Origin: Flammula alnicola
Taxonomy: Eukaryota > Basidiomycota > Agaricomycetes > Agaricales > Strophariaceae
Direction of reading: 5' to 3'
Assembly (NCBI GenBank): GCA_015499995.1
Contig: JADNRV010000121.1
Span: forward strand, 62,001 to 126,000
DNA length: 64,000 nt
Shown here: positions 36,785 through 48,387 of the stretch, piece by piece
Numbering within the stretch: the first letter of the stretch is position 1
Layout of the letters: each line of letters begins with the position of its first letter
Position numbers and translations under genes: made by a program
Notes under the pieces: model-generated
Seen by the model: the letters and a program-made list of their open reading frames with translations, nothing else
Told to the model about the DNA's origin: nothing
Databases searched by the model: none

Positions 36785-39017
36785 TGGGCGAACTAGAGGG
36801 AAGCGGAGGAGATGATGCCATGCATCAGCATGATTGAGGCGTCCTTTATGACTGCCCATGAACGAAAATAAACTGCTCGCTGGGGAATTGACGTCATCCG
36901 CTCTTGTCGGTCCGCTCAATGTCGGTCCTGCAGAAATGAGTTATGAGTAGATCACTACACCGAGCACGACAGGCTCGGATAAGGATTCAATGTGTCATCA
37001 ACCCCTGGCCGAGTGAGTCCGTAATGATATGAATTCAGATATATACATCCTCGGCAGAACGATTTCATCTTTGTACGACAGATGGGCAAAGCCATGGAAA
37101 AGGTAAAGGGACGACTTTGGTCAACGCCATGCGTCGAGCAAGGACATTGTTAGGAGCGAGGTTGATGCGCGTCTTGGAGGGCTTTTCGCTGAGCGATGCC
37201 GGAAGACGACCTCGCGATATTCGCAAGACCGCCCTTTCCCGAGCAATGAGCATGAAAATTGTCCAATTTATTTCTTGACCAAACGTCCCCATCGCTATAA
37301 TCAAGATGCGGAGGGACCTAAAGGGATGTGAACGAGTTCCTGCACCCTTGGCAAACAGATGCATTGTTTTAGTTGATTGCGTAAAATTGGGGGTCGTATA
37401 TGCAGACGGGTCAGAAGAAGAAGTGCAAGATTGTGGTCGGGGATGAGGCGCTTCAAATTGACGGAACATCCGAAGAGCATCACATGAATACTGGATAGAC
37501 CGGAAGAGACAATGGGAGCAAGAAAAGTAGGGGCTGGCAGTCCTCGCCGTCGACCGGAACAGGCTATCAGCTTGCAGCCGTCTTCTGGAATGCTGCGGGA
37601 TGCTCTGTGTCCGAGGAGAAAACCACGGTGTGTAACGGGTTTGGATACAGTTTGCAAGTCGGGATGATTGTGGGGAAAATCTACAAACACTTGCGATGTG
37701 TTGGTCGTTTGATAGAGTAAAAAGGGCGTTTGCAGTAGAGTACATCTAGAATGACAAGAAACACTTGATGTCAATATGAAGAAAGCAGAGAAGATGAGGT
37801 TTTGCGTACAAAGCAATGTGTTCCCTTCCTTAACGTTAGACACAACGACTTCGTCTGGGCATGATCGACGTGGAGACTACGGTGTCACATCGCATCGAGG
37901 CATTCGAATTATGTGCCCAGTCGTGTATTCCACATGGCGCTGTACGAGTTGGTACGAGTACAATAGCCACTCTGCCACGACAATATTCGCTGAGAATGTG
38001 TAGTGTTTCTCTGTACGTAGCTCATGCTAGATGTTAGAGGTATCACGACAGTATACGGGCGACGTCTGCAGTTATGCCAAATGAGTTCTGGGTATGAGGG
38101 TCTTCAAAGCAGAAGAGGGAAACAGTCGGGAGGTACGCCCGCGGCCGGAGGAAGAGCAGTATGAACTTTTCCGGGCCGGAGGTTCCGGGTGGGTCGCCTA
38201 CGGCCTGCTGGCAATCCGACTCGGAGTCCACTTCCACTTAAACGTTTAAACTTTCAGAAGAATTCAAGCAGCTCAACCTAATGGCATCCTCTATTTCTCC
38301 ATGCATACAATTGTGCTTCGGTTCTCCGTCCTTCACTGCTGACTCTCTGGTTGGCGAGAAGTGTACGAGTCGGACGACAGGCGACATCATGATGGTAATG
38401 GTATGTCTTCGTGTTTCCGGTTTATGAGTGTCCTTGGCTAGAGAGATGTGTTTTAGGTTAACGAAGAAATCACCTCATGCACCAAGGCAGACATTTCCAG
38501 GCCCCTTTTCATGCGTATGATGTGAGTCGGATGTTTGCATGAGTCCATGCAAGCCTTGGCCTCGAGGCGTCGACCTTAACTATACTTCCGGCGAAGATCA
38601 AATCCCGGAATCGCCAATAGGCAGTAAGTTCCATGCAGCCTCGATATGTTGACACACTCCAACTCTTTCCGTTATCTTAAAGGGACAAGTTGACTCGGCC
38701 TTTGTTCGAAATCGCTCGTTCAACCGAGAATCACAATGAACAACATAGGCTTGCCATTTCAGAAGAAAAAGAGGATATCTTTCGTCTACTCTACCTTATC
38801 AGTGCGATCATGTTCTAGATATACCATCCCCTGCATCAATACATGCCGCATCGCGCTCACGAAGTTGGACTCTGAACACACGTGGGTGCTTCGTGTCTCT
38901 TTCATACAATACTGCCATGTACTGACTGCATCCTCCAGATCCCTTTCACTACATTTCCCCCGGGTAGACAAGTTGGCGTCAATAACGTAGCTTGAGCTCA
39001 CTGGCACCTCGGCCTCG
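36785..39017. other. Intergenic region with two weak small-gene candidates
   Basis: Only weak coding candidates are seen. One is an intronless 64-codon ORF on the minus strand at 38043-38237 (starting MEVDSESDCQQAVGDPPGTS). The other is a two-exon plus-strand candidate, 38281-38402 joined across an intron with a GTATGT donor to 38458-38522. It encodes about 60 residues beginning MASSISPCIQLCFGSPSF. Neither has a recognisable motif. Longer ORFs at 37065-37843 are low-complexity and have no splice support. Confidence 0.35.
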
Positions 39018-40327
39018 ATGGTCCATATCTACGTCCTCAACCCTGCGCACAAGCTGCGTTTTCTTTCCAGGCTGCTATTGAAGGGATCAAAACGCATCTT
39101 GAGACAAGTTGGCGCTCCATCGCCGGTCGAAGAGGTCAAACAGACGAGAAAACCAAAGATTAACGTCTTTCATCTCATCAAATCCGATTTACGTCACGTT
39201 CCTCAGGAAGGCTTGACTCGCAATCCGGAGTACTATAGAGACGAATCCGAAGGTGGATTCTGTGTGTTTCGCGTTGAAAACACATTGTTCAAGGTAGCAA
39301 ATCTGTCTCCTGCGCTTTCCGGAACTCATCAACGTTAGGTACACAAATGCTATCTACTCAGAGAGCCATCCGCGTTTGGAGACATGTTTAGTCTTCCAAT
39401 CGTCGAGGGCTTGCCAAATGACGCGCCTATTCCTCTTTTCGATACTGCAGAGCAGTTTCAGGATTTGCTTTGGGCATTATACGCGCTGTACGTTTGTGTT
39501 TCTACAGTACATCATTCGTCCATCTACTTATCGCGTCGCCCTTCCACAGTCCCAGCCAGTTGGCCTCAACCACCGAGCCCGACTCGCCGTCTCTCGACCG
39601 CTTGCTCAATGTGGCCGAGCTGGCGAACAAATACTGCCTTGCATCATACGAGACATGGGCGCTCGAGAGGATCCTCGCATTAGCACAAAACCCTATGGGG
39701 TTCCTGCGTTATGCAACACCCGAAGCCTGCGCACGCGCGCTCAATCTAGCCGTGTTGTGTAACCACCAACAACTGCTAGACGTCATCACGCAACGCCTAG
39801 TCGCGAGGATACTCTGGACAGATGTAGACCGCCAGCCGATCTTAGAAGTCGCTGAGAGCCGTGGCCTGCGCAAACTGCAAGGCGTGGCGTACTACAAGGA
39901 GCTCGTCGCCATCGAGAAAGCGTCGGGTTATGACGACAACGGCCTCACGCGGCCCGTCTTTCCCCCGTCCATGAGCGTTGAAAAGCGCATGCTGTTCCTT
40001 GCTGCGCACCACTCGCTTAGCAACCTCTGGGAATGCGTGCGCACGACTGCTCCAACATTCATCGCCTCTGGTTGCGCGTCTCACACAGAGTGCCTTGCTT
40101 CCTGGACGGAAATGTGGCAGAGCGCCGGCGTGGCGAGCCAGACGATGCGACATGGGTCTGCGGATGTTCTGGGACGGCTGAAGGCGATGATGATCCTGTT
40201 AAGGAAGTCCATGAAGGAGTCGAGCTCCCAGGTTACACTGGACTGTACGCTGGCCGCGCTGGAATCGATTACGACGGCGAGAGATGATATCGTCGCTGGC
40301 TTGATGGATCATTTCCAAGGGTACTGA
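39018..40327 (+). CDS. BTB/POZ-domain protein, agaricomycete type
   Basis: Three exons: 39018-39293, 39339-39487 and 39550-40327, giving 400 residues. The BTB core begins around residue 70: RNPEYYRDESEGGFCVFRVE, TLFKVHKCYLLREPSAFGDM and FSLPIVEGLPNDAPIPLFDT, followed by EQFQDLLWALYAL. The following region (LDRLLNVAELANKYCLASYE) is the helical extension that commonly follows BTB in mushroom proteins. BTB domains mediate dimerisation and, in some proteins, recruit cullin-3 ligases. Which applies here is unknown. The upstream start is uncertain, because the first 65 residues are basic and not conserved in any way I recognise. The protein lacks membrane segments or a signal peptide. Confidence 0.75.
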
Positions 40328-41201
40328 GTACTCGACAATGGAAAGTTATTGTGGTAGGTCAACAACAGCTTATGATTTTTGTTCTGATCCCCAAGTCGTG
40401 TTTAGATTGATCCAGGATCTAATCGACTTAGATTCATATCTTTATTTGAGAAGCTGATATCTAATCGGAAGGGGTTAGAGTTTGAAAGGACCGCAGCCAC
40501 GAGATGGAGAGGCGGTTCAGTGCGCACTGCCGCCGACGGTGTGCGATGGCCTTACTTCACCGCGGACACTATGGAGTGACCAATGCATGTGTTATCCGAT
40601 GCTCTGATTTCGATGAATATCAGAGAGACCCTGATCTGAACGTAGTAGAAGAGCGCCCTGTCTGTTCGACCGGGGTCGTCTTTTAAAATAGTGAGTTTGT
40701 AGACATCCTTCAGTGATGTTCATTTCTGACATTGTGAGAACTCGAGGTTCTTGCTGATCGTCATCTGCTGGTTGAACTCAGCCACTATCGTTGGCATACT
40801 GCGGCTACCGCCAGACTCGGCTTGTTCACTGTTCGTTTGAACCTCGTTCTCATCAACGATGGTGCGTGTACATACTGCTGGACGAATTGTTGGGTTCGAA
40901 TCGGCAACGATGCTTACGTGGTAGTCGGACGAATAAAGGTCTGAACTAGATATATCTTTCGTCGTCCGTCCGTTGATTACGGCCAAATCAGCCGTTCTTC
41001 TTTCCACCGCCGGTTCGTCGTCGCGGGAGTTAGTAGAAATCTGCCTCTAATGTTTTCGAGGCTGTACAGGGCTGTACTAGGAGGCTGTATGTCTGAACTT
41101 CGGAAGTCTGGCCTGCGGGTCCACGATCCTCAAATTGAATTTGATATGAATAATGATGCATGCACCATGCCATCCAAAAATACAAATATTCCCAAGGCTC
41201 C
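40328..41201. other. Intergenic region
   Basis: No gene is firmly supported. A 95-codon minus-strand ORF at 40720-41007 has no recognisable motif and no splice sites. Short GGCTGTAC repeats occur at about 41056-41090. The promoter elements of the next gene begin at 41202. Confidence 0.4.
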
Positions 41202-41237
41202 ATTGTGTCATTGGCTCCGGGGGGCCAATGACACAAT
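41202..41237. promoter_or_regulatory. Inverted-repeat hairpin holding two opposed CCAAT boxes
   Basis: ATTGTGTCATTGGC (41202-41215) is followed after an 8-nt G-rich spacer by its exact reverse complement (41224-41237). Each arm carries ATTGG/CCAAT, so two divergent CCAAT boxes are arranged symmetrically about 65-100 nt upstream of a TATA box. CCAAT boxes are bound by the HAP/NF-Y complex. A regulatory role is inferred. Confidence 0.6.
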
Positions 41238-41300
41238 ACAGAGTTCTAAAAATAGAATAGGAACGTTGTTGGGGTTGCAAGGCCTGGGTTTCTGTTGCCC

Positions 41301-41308
41301 TATATAAG
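41301..41308 (+). promoter_or_regulatory. TATA box of the Cys-tail protein gene
   Basis: TATATAAG lies 102 nt before the start codon and is followed by a C/T-rich stretch (about 41325-41390). This is a common arrangement in strongly expressed basidiomycete genes. Confidence 0.6.
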
Positions 41309-41409
41309 CTCACTGCATTTTACCCACACCTCCCCTTCTCCTCCCCAACTCCTACCGTCGTTTCGACTTTTCTGTGTGTTTAACCCCCAGATAATACCAA
41401 TTTCACACC

Positions 41410-42068
41410 ATGGACGCTACCGCTAAGACCACCCAACCCCAGGCTGCGACCCAGATGAGTACGTCCGATTCTTGCGGGGGCTGTGTAAACGTCGTACCAT
41501 TGTTCTGACTTTTTTTGTTGTTGTTTTGGTAGAGGTCATGAATGTTGGCGAAGCTGCCGCTCAGACCCCCCAGCAGGTGCACGACAACCACCACCACAAA
41601 GCGTCTCGCATGCGTGGAGGAGGAGCTGCCAAGGTTCGTATCTCGTACCACTCCCTTCTGTGAAAGTCGCATTCCAGGAACCGCATATACGTCACTTTCA
41701 AGCGTCATCCTCCATTTTTTTTTTTGCCCGCAGCTTTCTCATTCAAACTTTGGCCCAGGTTCCAGTTTGACATATACTGATCTGTCGTCATTTCACAGGA
41801 TTGTTTCCTGGGCTTCGTCGGGTGCTTCTTGTGCTTCGGTAAGTGTCTTTGCTAAATAAAAGTCGGTCTTCTTGCTAATATGTTGGAAATAGAATGCTGC
41901 GAGGTGGGCTTAATTCACTGTTCTTTACCTTTTCTAGGCATTGATCATTTGACAGGGGTGCTGCGACTGCGTTGGCGACATCATCTGTGAGTCCAAATTA
42001 ATATTCCTTTGCGATAAGATTCTGATTGCAAATGTCATGCAGGCTGCCCATGCGAGATGTGCTGTTAG
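41410..42068 (+). CDS. Small Cys-tail (CYSTM-like) membrane-associated protein
   Basis: Six exons: 41410-41458, 41533-41633, 41799-41838, an 11-nt microexon 41893-41903, 41957-41987 and 42043-42068, giving 85 residues. The N-terminal two thirds is hydrophilic and Gln/His-rich (QQVHDNHHHKASRMRGGG). The C-terminus reads DCFLGFVGCFLCFECCEGCC then DCVGDIICCPCEMCC, a short hydrophobic and extremely Cys-rich tail. This pattern resembles the CYSTM family of tail-anchored stress and metal-tolerance peptides of eukaryotes. A role in membranes under stress or metal exposure is inferred from that family. The strong TATA box and CCAAT hairpin suggest high or inducible expression. The last four exons are all 40 nt or shorter and together encode the Cys-rich tail. 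Confidence 0.78.
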
Positions 42069-42445
42069 AGAGCTACTTGACGTTGCAGTATATGATATCT
42101 ACGTTGTGCCTCAGTGATGTACGAACTTTCGAATATTCCCTTTTACCGAATACACGGCCTTGATTTTGTGAAAGTCTTGTAAGGCTGGCAGGCGGCCATA
42201 ACTATGGTATGATGCATGGGATATTGTATAAGAGGGAAGTTCGATTCCAATTTCAGCCTAGTACAGGTCTGGCGGTGTGCGGTGATTCAGGGTGATTCAT
42301 GGAGCCCCTAGTCGAGAGTCGACGATGCACCTAAAAGTAATTTGCAGATCCCTTCGAAAGCCGATATGGTCTTCGCTGGATCAAAGACCGTAGGAGGTAC
42401 GACATTGGTGATTTGGAAAAGGCAGAAAGCGGTCAGATGTGGATA

Positions 42446-43082
42446 TCAAACCGGCGGTTTGACGATTCCTTTGCTCAGTTTATAGTACACGATGGACGCG
42501 TCTTGAGAAGTGATGGCTAGGTACAGAAAAGGAGTAGTGGAGTCTGCGGGCGTGCTGGTTTCCGAGGTGTCCGCTGACGAGGGTTTCGGGAAAAGTTGGG
42601 CGAATGCATCTTGGAGCCTGTAGGGCGGTAAGCTCTTGTGGTAGAGATATTCATATGACTACGACGCACCAGGCAAAGCTCAGAGTTTCTGCGAGGGCGC
42701 AAGGTACTACATATAGCGTTTCTTCCTAGATAAATAAAAATAAAGTTAAGAGTGAGGTCGGGTTATGCTATGAAGGCAACTGCTGTCACGCACCGTGCCT
42801 GCTTTCTTGCCTTTAATGGCTCCCCGCGAGCAGCTCTCCAGGTCTATTACCTCCACATCATTCCATTGTTGAGCTAAAAACACACATCCAAGTGAGTTAT
42901 CGAAGAATTTTCGCGTAAGATGCGACTCGTTTTACCATAGACGATGTCGTTGTACGCCTGGACAAGACTTGACGATGCTCGAGGGTATTTCGCAATAAAT
43001 GGGGAAAGAACGGGGAACTGGATGGAAGTGAGTGGTTTGGAAGCTTCACAGGGCTTTAACTCACTGATGTATGTGATTCCAT
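42446..43082 (-). CDS. SEN15: tRNA-splicing endonuclease subunit Sen15
   Basis: Five exons: 43065-43082, 42936-43017, 42794-42873, 42670-42725 and 42446-42617, giving 135 residues with continuous frames. The protein begins MESHTSFPVLSPFIAKYPRA. It contains QQWNDVEVIDLESCSRGAIK and EETLYVVPCALAETLSF, and ends LAITSQDASIVYYKLSKGIV plus KPPV. This ending is the characteristic Sen15 C-terminal strand-helix signature. Sen15 is a structural subunit of the heterotetrameric endonuclease (Sen2-Sen34-Sen15-Sen54) that cuts introns from pre-tRNA, in the nucleus or on the mitochondrial surface depending on the organism. The catalytic subunits are not in this window. Its 5' end faces the CsbD/LEA-like gene across about 590 bp, so the two may share a divergent promoter. 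Confidence 0.85.
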
Positions 43083-43668
43083 GGCTTTTGAAGAGATGGT
43101 TGTGCAGAGAGAAAGGACTCGGACGAACGACAAATATAATCTAATCTAATCTCAACAAATACTCCCACAAGCGTGTGACCCGCGGCAAAAATACACAACT
43201 GTCACTAGCTGTCACTGTCACTGTCATGACGCGCCTCTTCCTTGACTCCAAGTTTGACGACTCAGACTGACACATCTCTTGCTTGACGTCGCTATCATGT
43301 TAAACTCTTTGAACAGGTGTGAAACTTACATATTTCGATAATATCTGGTCATTTAAGATGATGTTGAACAGTTTAAGGCCGCAGCAGGCCGCAGCGTCAG
43401 CGTCATACGGGCTAGCATGCAGGATTCTGGGGCCTCGATCCGAAGCCTGTCCTCGTAAATGCTCTATATAACGCGACGACTCGGTCGTATTTGCTATTTG
43501 AAAATAGGCTGAGACATAGCAGGAGCAATTCGACGCGTCATATCGAAATCAATATGTCATACTCCGTCATTGCCTGCCCCCAGGATCCATTTCGTATAAG
43601 AACCCCTCGTTCGCTGGTGGATCCTCTCAAATTCTCCATCCCATACAACGCACACTTGAATTATACAT
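43083..43668. promoter_or_regulatory. Divergent promoter region between Sen15 and the CsbD/LEA-like gene
   Basis: The 586-bp gap has a TATATAAC box at 43465-43472, about 200 nt before the plus-strand start. It also holds a short run of CTGTCA repeats (43199-43225) and an ATCTAATCTAAT run near 43139. Nothing else is recognised. Confidence 0.45.
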
Positions 43669-45058
43669 ATGTCTTCTTCTTATTCGCAAGAAACCACCGA
43701 CCCAAGACTCGGCGGTGTCAACCCCAGCAGTGGCTTGTCTGGCCCTGGGAACATGGGTGAATCGCATGCTCCTACCACATTCGAGTCCGAAGTTTTTGCA
43801 GGCCAAGGCGACAACATCCCGTCGTCAACGTTGGGGTCTAGCCAGGCCTCACGCAGCGCCGATGCTTTGCGTGACTCTACTTATGGCCACTCCAAGCACG
43901 ACCCATCCGGTCGTGAAACCTCCAATCGTGAGCGCCATGACACTTTTAAAGAGTATTTGACCCTGACCATTAATTCACGTACAGTTGGAAACACCCAGGG
44001 AAACAACCCTTCCTCAGGCATAGGCCACAGTTCTGGTCAGGGCGACAATTATGGCCGCGACACTGCTAATCGTGAGTTATACGCCTGTTCTTGTTAATCC
44101 TTGAATCTGACTTGCGACCACAGTTGGAAGCACCCAGGCCAGTTCTCTTCCCAGTGAACGCTCGGGTCTTAGCGACACGGGGATGGGAAACAAATCTGGC
44201 ATGGGCACAACCGAGATTGGGACCGGCACTCATCACTCTGGCACCCACCACGGTCTTGGTCATGAAGGCAGGAATGTCAGCGGCGACCCTACGACGGGCG
44301 TGAACGCTGGTGCAGGCATTCACGCTCAGCAGTATCATGGACGCGGGACTGCCGCCGGAGAGGGCGTCGACACGACCCCTATTATGTCAGAAGGTGGCGG
44401 CCATCATCACCAGCACGGATCCGAACATTACGGTGCTCTTGAGCACGGACACCCTCTTGGCGAAGGTAGGAAGCACGGCTGTTCGACATGCATCGGCTCT
44501 ACAGGTTAGTCGTTACTTCGTACTCTCATTTATTTGACTAACGGTTTAATTTTAGGAGGCGCTGACCAGACTAAGATGACTACCAGCACCGGTACCAGCA
44601 CCACTGAAGGACAATCGCCATTCAACTTAAAACCAGGAGAGGCCGTGGTCGAGAAGGAGACCAGAGTTCATCATGGCGGTCCGACGGCTGGTAGTGGTCA
44701 ACAATCCAACTTGGGCAGTACCCAAAATACTGGACAAAACGTTGGGACAGGAACTGGTGCAACGGGCGGCAGGGATCGAAGCTTTGCGGAGCAGGACGTG
44801 CAACACGGCAAGCCCTCGTTAACTGACAAGATCGTTGGTACGTTTTCTTCTGTTGTGCTTTTTGTTGGAATTCTGCTGAACATGTTTTTTTTTTTTGTAG
44901 GAGGTGCGGAGAAGGTCGCCGGCAAAATGACTAAGAACCCTGAGATGGTCACCCGCGGAGCAGAGAGAGCGGTAAGTTGTTCAGCGCTCGGCACCTGTGA
45001 AGTTCCCTTTGATTTATTTTCTACTTAGGCGGGTGAGTCTGAGGTGTCGAAGAACTAG
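43669..45058 (+). CDS. Hydrophilic CsbD/LEA-like stress protein
   Basis: Six exons: 43669-43927, 43985-44071, 44124-44504, 44556-44837, 44901-44971 and 45029-45058, giving 369 residues. Composition is almost entirely Gly, Ser, Thr, His, Asn and Asp, with a His-rich segment (GGGHHHQHGSEHYGALEHGH). The C-terminus GGAEKVAGKMTKNPEMVTRG plus AERAAGESEVSKN resembles the CsbD stress-response motif. There are no hydrophobic segments, so it is probably a soluble intrinsically disordered protein of the hydrophilin or LEA kind, thought to protect cells in desiccation or heat. The intron at 43928-43984 can also be read through for part of its length, but splicing it gives a junction identical to the next one (N|LG-TQ). 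The first four introns are all phase 1. Confidence 0.75.
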
Positions 45059-46140
45059 AAGACTCATCTGTTGTTCTATGCAAGACCTTGTCTTTGTTTC
45101 TCGAATTAGTCCTTTGTCAGCGAATGTACGATCTTGATATTGTTGTGATTCTTTCTTGTAACATGCCCTCCTTTCCCTACGAGGATTGATTATTATTTTA
45201 AAAGACTGTATGTACGATGGTACCATATTGGAGCTCTTCGAGCTCTCAACTGCTGCATTAGACGATTACCGGCAGGAACATGTTACTTCCGAATGGTCTG
45301 AGGAATGTTGCCTTCGTGCAAGAACGACCCCTCGTGTATTGCACGCGCTGGAAGAACGGGGCCACATATCCACCTTACGGACTCTTTGATCCTCGCCTAC
45401 CATCCGCTCGGAAAGCTCGTTGTCCGGAAACCCATAATTATCGTCCAGGCGCGAGATATTGGATGAGTACGTCAGTGGATGAGTAAGTCAGGATGAATAA
45501 ATCCAAAGGTGATTTGGAACATTATCAGGAGAAGACTGGTCTTGGAGCTCTCGAACGTCTTGTTAAGTCGATAGTCGCTTGCACCTGCTTCCAAGTCCTC
45601 CAGAGTCGGGACGTCCTGCGAAACCCCATCGTCAGTGAAGGACGGCAGCCCCACGGATATGGGTTATCCTGCAGCTCTGCGAGATCTCGGTAGAGTCGAG
45701 CGGACGGCGAGTCGGTTGTGAGGATGTCATTAAGGAATCGGTAACATTACCAGCAAGTCTGGTCCTTGGCGATGTATGATACTCGAGTACAAATCCAGCC
45801 CTTCTTTCCACAACCTGAGGTTGTCGAAGGGTTGCGGAACCGAAGTTTGGAAATTCTCCATCAAACCACAATCCGAGTCCTTCGTGGTTGGAATCAAGAT
45901 ATGTAACAATGTTGGCTCCGAGTTGTCAACGGTGTCTGTCAGAGAGTGTCACTTGCACGTTCACGAAAAAAAGAAAAAAAAAAAGAAAGAAAAAGGCTTG
46001 CACCCACGTGATCACGAGCGCTTGACCTAACTTTGCTTATCATGTTTTCAGCGCCTTTCAGCAGGTCCTTATCCTTATCAAACTTTCCAAATTCGGTTTG
46101 TTCTTTGCAGCTATAATACATGAGCAGCCGTTTAGACATT
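45059..46140. other. Intergenic region between convergent genes
   Basis: No gene is supported. It contains an A-rich run (45965-45993) and short unsupported ORFs. Confidence 0.45.
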
Positions 46141-48331
46141 CTATCCCTTAATATTCCCCTTCCTGCCAAACCTCCGTGCTACCCAGTGACCACCATACCA
46201 CGTTAGCACAATTATCAAAAAGGCACCAACGATTGCAATTCCTATGTACCCAGATTGGTCTCCGGCCTTCGAAAATTAGAGAGACGAGTCAACCAGGATA
46301 TTTAACGTCTAGAATTCAGATCTTTACCTTCGCCCATGCTCTCCACCAACGCCCAGCGAGCCCTCCTCCGTGTCCATCGTCGGCCTCGGCAGCGGCGCGG
46401 CAGGAAGCGCACTGCTCTCCTATGAGGCCCATAATCGTGATCAAGGAGATACTGCACACCGTGCATATTTTAGATTTTTAGATAAGTAATCCTCCCAAGG
46501 ACGAGCTAAATCTGACCGAAACTGGGAATACGAACCTGAAAGCGACCAAAATGCTCATAAGTGTCAGGATGATGCTTAATCCGGACATGACATTCATCTT
46601 CGCGTGCCCGTCTTGCATTGCTGTATTCATGAGGTCATTTCCAGGTCCTGGATGGGGCACTGGTGTCGTGTCGGCAACGGCCTCTACGACATCTTGGACC
46701 TGTAATTTCTCCGGGTCCTGGATATTATTCTTCGCGACAGGTTCACTCTCAGAGTTAAATTTCCCATCTATGTCAGGAACATTTGGAGGCGAAGCGATAC
46801 CCTCTTTGTCCTTCCGTTTGGGTCGCCATTTTCGGGTGAAGATGGCGAACGAGCGTTCAGAAAATCCAGTGTAGGAGTAGAGCATCATAATAGAGTCGGC
46901 AGAGTCAATGAGGGTCATGCCGGCTGTAAAAAGAAGCTTTAATTAGATGTGTAAGTAAAGCTTATTGTTGTGAGTTGAAGAGGTCCCAACGCACAGGAAG
47001 GATGACGATGTGCGAGCTAGGAATGGAAGATCCATCTGATCCTTTCTTTGCAAGGGCAGAGACAGCCAGGAGTGCAATGGAAGATGCAGTGTCAAATCCT
47101 ACGACGATAATCACAAAGAGGATACTTTATATTCATGATTTCGACTCACCGAATCCGAAAAGGACGCCTACGGGATACATCTAAAAATATTATATCAGGA
47201 CAAGGAGGCGACTTAAAGGATGGGTTCATATCGACCTTCCAAGGTCGGTTTACGAAGGTGATGATGGGTCCCAAGATTCGCATCATAATCATGTAGTTTT
47301 CCTCGGGACGATGTTCGACGTACTCTGCGCCCGTTTCACCATTCGCCCGACGCCGTGCACGAATTTTATTCTGGACAGATAATCTGATAGTCAACTAACA
47401 TCGTAAGATGGATTATAGAGTTAAAAAATACCTCACGACGACGCCTTACGATCTTCCAGAGAATGATGGTGTTTGCAAGCCCAATAATAAATAGGAAGGA
47501 CCCGGAAACAGCAGCGCCTATGAAACAAATATCGGGGGTAAAATAGAGTAAGGAGATAAGGAGATAAGGAGATGTAATAAATTGATCTCACCAACGATCC
47601 CTCCCACCTCTCCAACGCCATTTATTTTTTCGTAGATACTTGAAGAGATGGCGATGGCTACCGTCTTGAAAAACAAGAAGGTAGAGCATCCGATGAGAAG
47701 TGTTGCGATTACTGAGTATTGTCAACTTACCACTATCACGACGATAGAACTATGACCGAGCGAGAAAAACAAACCACAAGTGACCGGAAGTTGTCCGAAG
47801 TTAATCAATCCTCTGGTGGCGTTATCGATTGCACTTTGACGCCAATGGTTAGAGTGGACGCTCGGGACTGAGAAACGCCATATCAGTGAAGTGGACCTCC
47901 AAGCGATCGGAAGATGCGGACCTTTTCGAAGCTATTCTAAGGATCACCTAATATGATCTGCATCCAATGCTTTGAAGTTTCACGTTGATAAATGGAAATT
48001 TGAACTGGTTGCTTGATCTGGACCTACCATGGCGAAGTCCTAGAGTCTAGTAGAAAGAGGAAAGTTTTAATTTTAAGTAGGTGTGATCTTGTGTTGCAAC
48101 AGAGTCGGCAAAAAGAGACATACCCATGCCAACAAAGACAAACCTAACGCGGGTCGAGTGTCGCTATGTTTACCGAATAAGATGCCGGCAACAATCCAGC
48201 AGATCGCATTCGCTGCCAGCCTAGATGTTATTTCACCTTTATTGAAAGATAATTCCAAAGATAACCGTCGCTCACTCGCAAACTATGAGCAGAAGCGATC
48301 TTCCGAAGAGAGTCAATCGGGGAAAACCCAT
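46141..48331 (-). CDS. nic1: High-affinity nickel/cobalt transporter (NiCoT family)
   Basis: Thirteen exons: 48276-48331, 48124-48220, 48028-48046, 47948-47969, 47731-47833, 47592-47664, 47432-47517, 47236-47370, 47150-47180, 46995-47098, 46536-46936, 46328-46451 and 46141-46266, giving 458 residues. NiCoT signatures are all visible: LGLRHALDADHISAIDNATR (HX4DH metal motif), CGLFFSLGHSSIVVIV, MYPVGVLFGFGFDTASSIAL and LLFTAGMTLIDSADSIMML. Eight membrane spans are expected. A long hydrophilic loop of about 100 residues precedes the last spans. These permeases import Ni2+ or Co2+ across the plasma membrane, usually to supply urease. Two consecutive microexons of 19 and 22 nt encode the metal-binding helix. 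The start at 48331 (MGFPRLTLFGRSLLLIVCEL) fits family N-termini. An extra upstream exon is not excluded. Confidence 0.92.
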
Positions 48332-48387
48332 TACTTTCAACTTTCCTTCAAATCTGCTTGAAATAATTAGCGCCGGCGAAACGCTGG

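Noticed and set aside
37065..37843. Overlapping minus-strand ORFs of 180-226 codons
   Set aside because: Two frames open over the same stretch, Ser/Arg-rich, with no domain or splice pattern.
40885..40915. tRNA-like B-box (GGTTCGAATCGG)
   Set aside because: No matching A-box, acceptor stem or anticodon arm can be drawn around it.
43957..43984. Unspliced reading through intron 1 of the CsbD/LEA-like gene
   Set aside because: Open by chance for 57 nt. Splicing gives the N|LGNTQ junction that mirrors the next intron, and the retained residues (HDTFKEYLTLTINS) are unlike the rest of the protein.
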